This document shows positions 57,740 through 64,000 of a stretch of 64,000 bases of DNA, piece after piece (within the stretch, counting starts at the first letter, position 1; the number at the start of each line of letters is the position of its first letter). The stretch is taken from contig JAJQZP010000256.1 in assembly GCA_025403435.1 (NCBI GenBank), positions 372,001 to 436,000 of the forward strand. Direction: 5' to 3'. This stretch comes from Artocarpus heterophyllus. Its lineage: Eukaryota > Streptophyta > Magnoliopsida > Rosales > Moraceae. The translations under genes and the position numbers were made by a program. A model generated the notes under the pieces. That model did no database searches. It had not been told where the DNA came from and saw only the letters and a program-made list of their open reading frames with translations.

Positions 57740-60700
57740 GTAGATTAAAAAGGTCTAAAAACGCTTTATCATCGATACTTGACAAAAAACTATTAACCGG
57801 AGAGAATTATAATGATTGGAAATAGAACCTGGATATCATCTTGTCCTTTGAGAAACTAAAATATGTACTGACAACCCCTTGTCCTCCCGTGCCTATGAGA
57901 GACTCATCTAATGAGCAATTCCAAGCGCATGATCGTTGGAAAGATGCTAATGATCAGGCCGCTGCTATGTTATGGCTAGCATGAATAACGTGCTGCAGGC
58001 TCAACATTAGGATTATGAGACTGCAAAGTAGATCTTAGGTAATCTTAAGGATATGTTTGGAGGCCAAGCTATAACAAAGAGGCAAGGGGCACTTTGAAAA
58101 CTCTTAAACTGTAAGCAGAGACCGGAGACATCTATAAAGGAGCACATGATGTTGGTCATGGGTTACCTCGCTGAGGCTCAAACCAATGGAGCCGACATCG
58201 ATGCTGAAACTCAGATGACTACGGTCTTTGAGACTCTATCAAAGGAATTTATTCTGTTTAGAGCTACTTTTAATTTAAGCAATAGATGGGATATGACCTT
58301 GATAGAATTGATAAAATAGTTACAGGAGTTTGAATTGCTGATCATGGAGTCTCCTACAGGTGGAGAGGCCAACATGGTAGCTGCTTCTGGTTCCAATCCT
58401 AACTCTGGGAATGGAAAGAAGCAACGGGTCAAGAACGAAAAGTCTTCTATTCCTACTACCACTAAGTGCAAGAAGAAGAAGAAGAAGAAGAAGAAGAACC
58501 CGAAGAAGCTTAAGTGCTTCTTCTGTGGAAAGGTCGGGCATATCAAGAAGCATTGCAAGGACTTCCTTTCCAAAGGAGGTAGGTGTGATCTTCTACATTT
58601 AGAAACTTGTTTGGTTGAGGAATCTAGTGACATTTGGGTCATAGATTTTGGTGCAACAAATCATGTTTGTGTTTCTCTGCAGGGGTTCAAAGAAATGAGA
58701 AGTCTGCTGCATGAAGACTTCACGCTTTGGATGGGCGATGGATCCTTGGTCTTAGCAGAAGCAGTGGGAGACATCCATCTTTATTTTGATAATTATAAGA
58801 ATTTATTTTTGCAAGACTGTTTTTATGTTCCTAAATTTAAAAAGGAATTTAATTTCTATAGCTTGTTTATTTAAAGACTCCTATTTGGTTTCTTTTAATG
58901 ATAAAATGATGATTCGTAAAAACAAATCTTTTATCTATTCTGGATGGATACAAAATAATCTATATTTTATCAAACCTAAGATAGACTTATTGCTTAATGC
59001 TGAGATAAATGATAATAACTCTAAAAGACTTAAAACTTCTCACTCTAATAAGACGTATCTTTGGCATTTGCGCCTTGGTCATATTAACCTGAATAGTATT
59101 CAAAGGTTGGTAAGGGATGGACCTTTAAGTCACTTAAAGGTGGAATCTATAGCTCAATGTAAATCTTGTTTGGAGGGTAAAATGACCAAAAGACCATTCA
59201 AGTCTAAGGGCAATAGGGCCGAAAGGGTTCTAGAATTTGTGCATTGTGATGTTTGCAGACCGATGAACATCCGGGCACAAGGGTATGAGTACTTCGTCAC
59301 TTTTATTGACGATTACTCAAGATATGGGTATGTATACCTAATGCACCACAAAAGCGAAACTTTTGACAAGTTCAAGGAGTTTCAGGCTGAAGTGGAAAAG
59401 CAATTGGGTAGACCCATAAAGGCACTTTGATCTGATCGAGGAGGGGAATACCTTTCTAATGAGTGCTTGGGACATTTATTAGAGAATAGGATTTTATCCC
59501 ATTTGACTACGTCGGGCACTCCGTAACAAAATGACATAGCGTGGAGAAGAAATAAGACTTTATTGGACATGATTAGGTCCATGATGAGCTATTCATCATT
59601 GTCTTTATCCTTTTGGGGATATGCACTATAAACCATATGTTATCTTTTGAACAATGTGCCTTCAAAATTGGTCCCTAAAACTCCTCACGAGTTGTAGATG
59701 GGAAGGAAGACATCCTTAAACTATATTCGTATATGGGGATGTCCGGCTTATGTCCTGTTTAAGGATCGAATAAGTTGGAAGCACGTTCAGAAGTTTGTGT
59801 ATTTGTAGGATATTCAAAAGGGACTAAAGGAGTTCATTTTTATAACCCTAAGGAAAATAAAGTTGTGGTTTTAACTAATGCAACTTCCTTGAGGAGAGTT
59901 ACATGGACGACTTTAAACCTCGAAGCAAAGCGGTGCTTGAGGAGTTAAGGAGTGATCCGATCACTCCGGAGGTTCCAAATGAAACCATTCCGATCAGTGT
60001 AGAAAAATCAAACGAATCTAAACAACAACCTAAGGGGCTTTGGCGTAGTGGGAGGATCGGGCGTCAACCTGAGAGGTATATGTTCAATGGGAAGTCTTCT
60101 TGGCTGAACCGGATGAACATGATAGGGATCCTTATACTTACGTAGAGGCTATAGAGGATGTTGATTCAAAACTCTGGACAAAGGCCATTTACATAAAGAT
60201 GAAGTCTATGGAGACTAATCAGGTCTGGGAGCTTATGGATCTTCCCAAAGGGGTAAAACCCATAGGGTGTAAGTGGATCTACAAGAAAAAAAGATGAGTG
60301 GATGGAAAGGTCGAAACCTTTAAGGCTAGACTGGTAGCTAAGGGTTATACGGAAAAGGAAGGAATCGATTATGAGGAAACCTTTTCACCTGTAGCCATGC
60401 TTTAGTTCATCTGGATTCTTTTGTCCATAGCAGCCGCTTTCAACTATAAGATTTGGTAGATGGATGTCAAGACGGCTTTTCTAAATGGCTATCTTGATGA
60501 GTCCATTTATATGGAACAACCAGACGGGTTCAAAGTCATAGGTCAAGAGGGTAAGGTTTATAAGCTGCTAAAGTCAATTTATGGACTTAAGCAGGCTTCT
60601 TGTTCTTGGAATATAAGATTTGATCAAGTGATCAAGACTTATGGGTTCTCACAAAATGTAGATGAACCATGTGTTTACAAACACATAAAGGATGTGAATG

Positions 60701-61711
60701 TGGTTTTTCCATTGCTCTATGTAGATGACATTCTGCTAATTGGCAATGACATTGGGGCGTTGTCATCGGTTAAATTATGGTTGACCAAGAAGTTTGACAT
60801 GAAGGACTTGGGTCAGGCTAATTTTGTTCTCGGTATCCAGATCTTTCAGAATAGAAAGAACAAAATGATAGCTTTGTCCCAGGCCGGCTATATAGATAAA
60901 ATTCTCAGGAGGTTTACAATGTAGGATTCCAGGAAAAGTGGGCAACCATCTAGGTCTGGAATTACTCTTTCTTAGAAAGACTCTCCAAAGTCTTATGAAG
61001 AAAGATAATACATGAAAAAGGTGCCTTATGCTTCGACAGTGGGTAGTCTCATGTATGCCATGCTTTGCACACAACCGGATATTAGTTACGTGGTTAGGAT
61101 TGTAAGTCGATTTTAGGCAGATCTAGGACCGAACCATTAGGTTGTAATAAAGCATATTTTCAAGTACCTGAGAAGGACTCGAGGGTATATGCTTGTGTAT
61201 ACAGGTGAGGACTTGACTCTTCTAGGATTTATTGAGTCAGATTTTCAATCTTGCCTGGATTCTAGGAAATCAACTTCAGGTTTTGTGTTTACTTTGGGCA
61301 ACGGTGCCATCAGTTGGAGAAGTGCCAAGCAAGAATGCACTTCAGATTCAATGATGGAGGCCGAGTATGTGGCAGCTAGTGATGCTTCGAAAGAAGCAGT
61401 GTGGCTACGCAAGTTCCTTAGGGATCTTGAGGTAGTTCTTAGTATGGATAAGACGGTATCACTGTACTGTAAAAACAGTGCGGCAGTAGCTAATGCTAAA
61501 GAACCAAGATTTCAGAAGAAGAGTAAGCATATTGATCGGAAGTATCATGTGATAAAAGACTTCGTTGAGGGCGGGCATGTCACGGTGTGCAAGATCGCAT
61601 CAGAGGACAATTTAGCTAATCCATTTACGAAGACACTTACTAGGAGAGTCTTCGAGAGGCATGTGGAAGCTATAGGATGTGAGATTTGTCATATTTACTC
61701 ACTTAGTGCAA
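57740..61711 (+). pseudogene. Decayed copia Gag-Pol
   Basis: Gag begins near 57740 (LLTGENYNDW) and is soon stopped. A lysine run encoded by AAG repeats (58469-58497) precedes the zinc knuckle CFFCGKVGHIKKHC (about 58515-58556). The protease core reads DFGATNHVC, with Phe where Ser or Thr is usual after the catalytic Asp. A frameshift near 58860 leads to the integrase zinc site (HLRLGHINLNS, CKSCLEGK) and core (HCDVC, then a TGA at 59428-59430 just before SDRGGEY). RT fragments include [37 protein letters not shown] and YVDDILLIG. RNase H keeps MMEAEY, but the usual CDNS reads CKNS. Stops and frame breaks are numerous, so no functional product is expected. Confidence 0.88.
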
Positions 61712-61720
61712 GTGGGAGAT
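61712..61720 (+). other. Polypurine tract of the decayed copia element
   Basis: GTGGGAGAT, directly before the TGTTAGACATG start of the right LTR. Confidence 0.75.
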
Positions 61721-63751
61721 TGTTAGACATGTATGTCCTACGGAGTAAAAATGTAATAAGTTTTTGGAGACATTTTTATCAATAAAGAATTTATTTATTG
61801 TTTATATATACCAAATCTTCTCCTCTTTACGTTCATATTTATTGAGTGTATGTTAAGTAAACAATACTCTAAGACTGTCAGTCTAAACCTTAAGAATTGT
61901 GCATATGATGGACAGATTATGCGGAAGACATGATTCTTAAGGTGATGGTTTAAATCATAAGATCCGTAATCGAGGGAATAAAGTTGAGCGCTTTATTCAT
62001 GTAAAGATTGTTATGTTGTCGATATCCCTTTTGGGAGATAGTTTGTCTTGACCATCGAAAGTGGACTCTATGAATAAAAATATTAGCATGTTGTCATAGG
62101 TGACGATGTGTTGAATCAACACATAAAGTGAATTGATTTGGATTAATAATTCTGTCTCGGCAAATCGATTCACTTTAGACAATCATTTGTATTGTATCTT
62201 AATCCTGAGATGAATAGTAAGCCCGTTGTCTTGACTTATGTCTTTTGATGTAGCAAAGGGTGACACCCACATCTTAATAGTGGTATGCATGCTAGTACTT
62301 TGGAGGCATGGCTCTTGACAACGTAGACCTGTTATTTATAGATATGTAATCCATAGCTCCTCTTTAGGAGTAATGATATCCTCTTATATGCGTTATCCTG
62401 TAATTAGAAAATGGGAGCGCTCAACCATTTAGATACATAGGTGTAACCGAATGGTATACTATCTTTGGATGGTAAGTTTTTCGATGGTGAGATAATAGAA
62501 TGTAAGATAAAAATAATCAGGAAGGTAAGACAGAACTTGACCTTAAGCCGATTATGGATAATCATATGGGGATACAATACACTATGGTATGTCATGGAGA
62601 CTTAGCTATACGAGCTTCGTAATTCTATGTAGTTTGAGAGTGCAGCTCCAAGCTTTTAGTAGAGTAGCGTTAGAGTTGATAATTATGAAATATATATCTG
62701 GGATTTTGGGTTTCATAATTATCAGGAGCTTGAACTATATAGGTCCATTTGGTCCCCTTTGCTAGCTCATAACATCCTATAACGATACGGCATGCTTTTT
62801 CAATAATTGGTAACTTATGTCAGATTTATCAGATTGGTTAAAATTTGAAAGAATTAGATAATTCATGTCTGTTTATCGGTTGAATTAATTTTGTGACAAA
62901 AATTAATTCAAGATAAACTTGTTGAATTATTGAGATCGGATAATTCTTGTCTGTTTATCGGTTGATTTAATTTTGGATAAATTAGATCAAGATAAACTTG
63001 TAGAATTATTGGGAATTCATTTATTTTCCTAGAGATTATCTAGATAAAGTTGTTTTGATCAGATAACTTCTCTATTGGGTTATTTGAATTAAAACTGAGG
63101 CTTTATCCTATAGAATCTCGGGTGGATAATAAAAGATTCGCGAAGATATTTATTCAACAGTTCGGCCTATCGATCTATGTGTTCGGCCTACCGATGAGCC
63201 TGTTTGGCCTGCCGAACATCCTAATTGGCCTGCCTATGAGCGAAGGATAAGATTACGCGTTTTACGCGGATCTTATTAGATATTGATCCAATTTTGATTT
63301 TGGTTTGAATTTTGAGACCTAATCTGATAAGAACTGACAATTAGACCAACCTCTATAAATAGGGAGTAAGTCTTAACAGTTACTTAGATCAATTGAGAGA
63401 TTAAGAGCGATACTCTGCTGGTGAGAATCTGAAAACTCCCTGAGAGCTTTTGTTCACAAATCATGAACACTAGCTTTGGTTCTCTCGATTGGTTGGAAGG
63501 AGAGTCACCTGATGGAAGAGCTGTACGTGTGAACCCACACTCACTCTGGTCGTGGATAGAGAATATCAAAGAAGACTAGTTGGTTGAGGCTCTTCTGGAA
63601 CGTTACTTCTCTTCACGTTTTGCGAGGGTTCTTTGGCAATCAAAGGTTAGTAAGATCTGGTTAATATATGCATATAGCATGTTAAACTTGTGTTTTAAAA
63701 ATACTCTAATGTAAAATTTTAAAAATTTCGCTCCGTACTATTTTTCCAATA
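61721..63751 (+). mobile_element. 3' LTR of the decayed copia element
   Basis: 2,031 bp, starting TGTTAGACATGTATG. It matches the 5' LTR throughout with scattered substitutions and small indels, and carries an expanded palindrome cluster at 63156-63240. Confidence 0.87.
63156..63240. repeat. CGGCCTACCG palindrome units in the 3' LTR
   Basis: Four or five units: TTCGGCCTATCGAT, TTCGGCCTACCGATG, TTTGGCCTGCCGAAC and ATTGGCCTGCC. At least one more than in the 5' LTR, with a different arrangement. Confidence 0.75.
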
Positions 63752-63756
63752 CTTAC

Positions 63757-64000
63757 GCTCAGTAAGTTTAAAGGTAATCTCACAAATCATGTAAACATGC
63801 TTTAAAAACTTTTCTCATAAAAACCTTTCTTTTAAAACGTTTTTCATAAACATTTCTGAAAACATTTTTCATTAAACATTTTTGAAATGTTTGCCATAAA
63901 CGTTTTCATAAAACATTTCTTGAACGTTTTTCTTAAAGCGTCCTTCATAAACCTTTTCTTGAAAACATGAAAATGTTTTTCATGAACATTTTACGTAAAA
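63757..64000 (-). mobile_element. Second copy of the 667-4605 LTR, right piece
   Basis: Resumes the homology broken at 54048. GCTCAGTAAGTTTAAAGGTAATCTCACAAATCATGTAAACATGC matches about 1158-1207, followed by the repeated ACTTTTCTCATAAAAAC / CATTTCTGAAAAC phrases. It runs off the window. Confidence 0.85.

Larger units (their letters stand above)
54049..63751 (+). mobile_element. Decayed full-length Ty1/copia retrotransposon with 2-kb LTRs
   Basis: A 9.7-kb element with LTRs at 54049-56059 and 61721-63751, exact CTTAC target duplications (54044-54048 and 63752-63756), a tRNA-iMet primer site, remnants of gag through RNase H, and a GTGGGAGAT polypurine tract. It sits inside a gypsy-type LTR copy whose two halves flank it. 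LTR divergence of several percent and many stops show an old insertion. The first LTR base pair reads TT in place of TG, and the LTRs end in AATA rather than CA. Confidence 0.9.

Overview
This is a plant nuclear genome window: AT-rich, repeat-dominated and very poor in genes. The evidence for a plant is a canonical MIR166 hairpin, plant Ty3/gypsy-type and Ty1/copia LTR elements with tRNA-iMet primer sites, a broken GLOX-type glyoxal/aldehyde oxidase copy, MITEs and long microsatellites. I cannot name the species. No tRNA, rRNA or CRISPR was seen.

Layout. 1-204 is the end of a CACTA-like transposon. 667-4605 is a 3.9-kb solo LTR (minus) with ATAAT target duplications. 4.6-12.5 kb is non-coding with MITEs. 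12.5-13.1 kb holds a MIR166 locus (TATA box, GA/CT tracts, miR166* on the 5' arm, miR166 on the 3' arm). 13.1-22.8 kb is non-coding with microsatellites, MITEs and a 153-bp tandem duplication. 22845-25029 is a solo gypsy-type LTR. 25456-26150 is a GLOX pseudogene, followed by a 5'-truncated copia element (minus, 26151-28085). From 28393 there is an old copia LTR that holds a MITE and was then split by the most interesting object here.

30135-38340 is a very young LTR retrotransposon on the minus strand. It has a GATCA target duplication and two LTRs of about 1.97 kb that differ at about three positions. It also has a tRNA-iMet primer binding site and a gypsy-type polypurine end. It has no recognisable gag or pol. 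In sense orientation it carries two intact intronless ORFs: a LOG-like protein (cytokinin riboside 5'-monophosphate phosphoribohydrolase family) and a 173-aa basic cysteine-rich protein that resembles the nucleic-acid-binding proteins of some filamentous plant RNA viruses.

40759-47713 is a nearly complete copia element (TATAT duplication) whose single gag-pol frame is closed by two stops nine bases apart. 49143-51295 is a second solo LTR of the 22.8-kb family, inverted. 53521-54048 and 63757-64000 are two halves of a second copy of the 667-4605 LTR, separated by a decayed copia element (54049-63751, CTTAC duplication). At least three nested insertions can be read directly.

A theme runs across the window. 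Several unrelated LTR families carry short interrupted palindromes, often in tandem. One of them (core CGGCAGGCCG) is shared by gypsy-type and copia elements.
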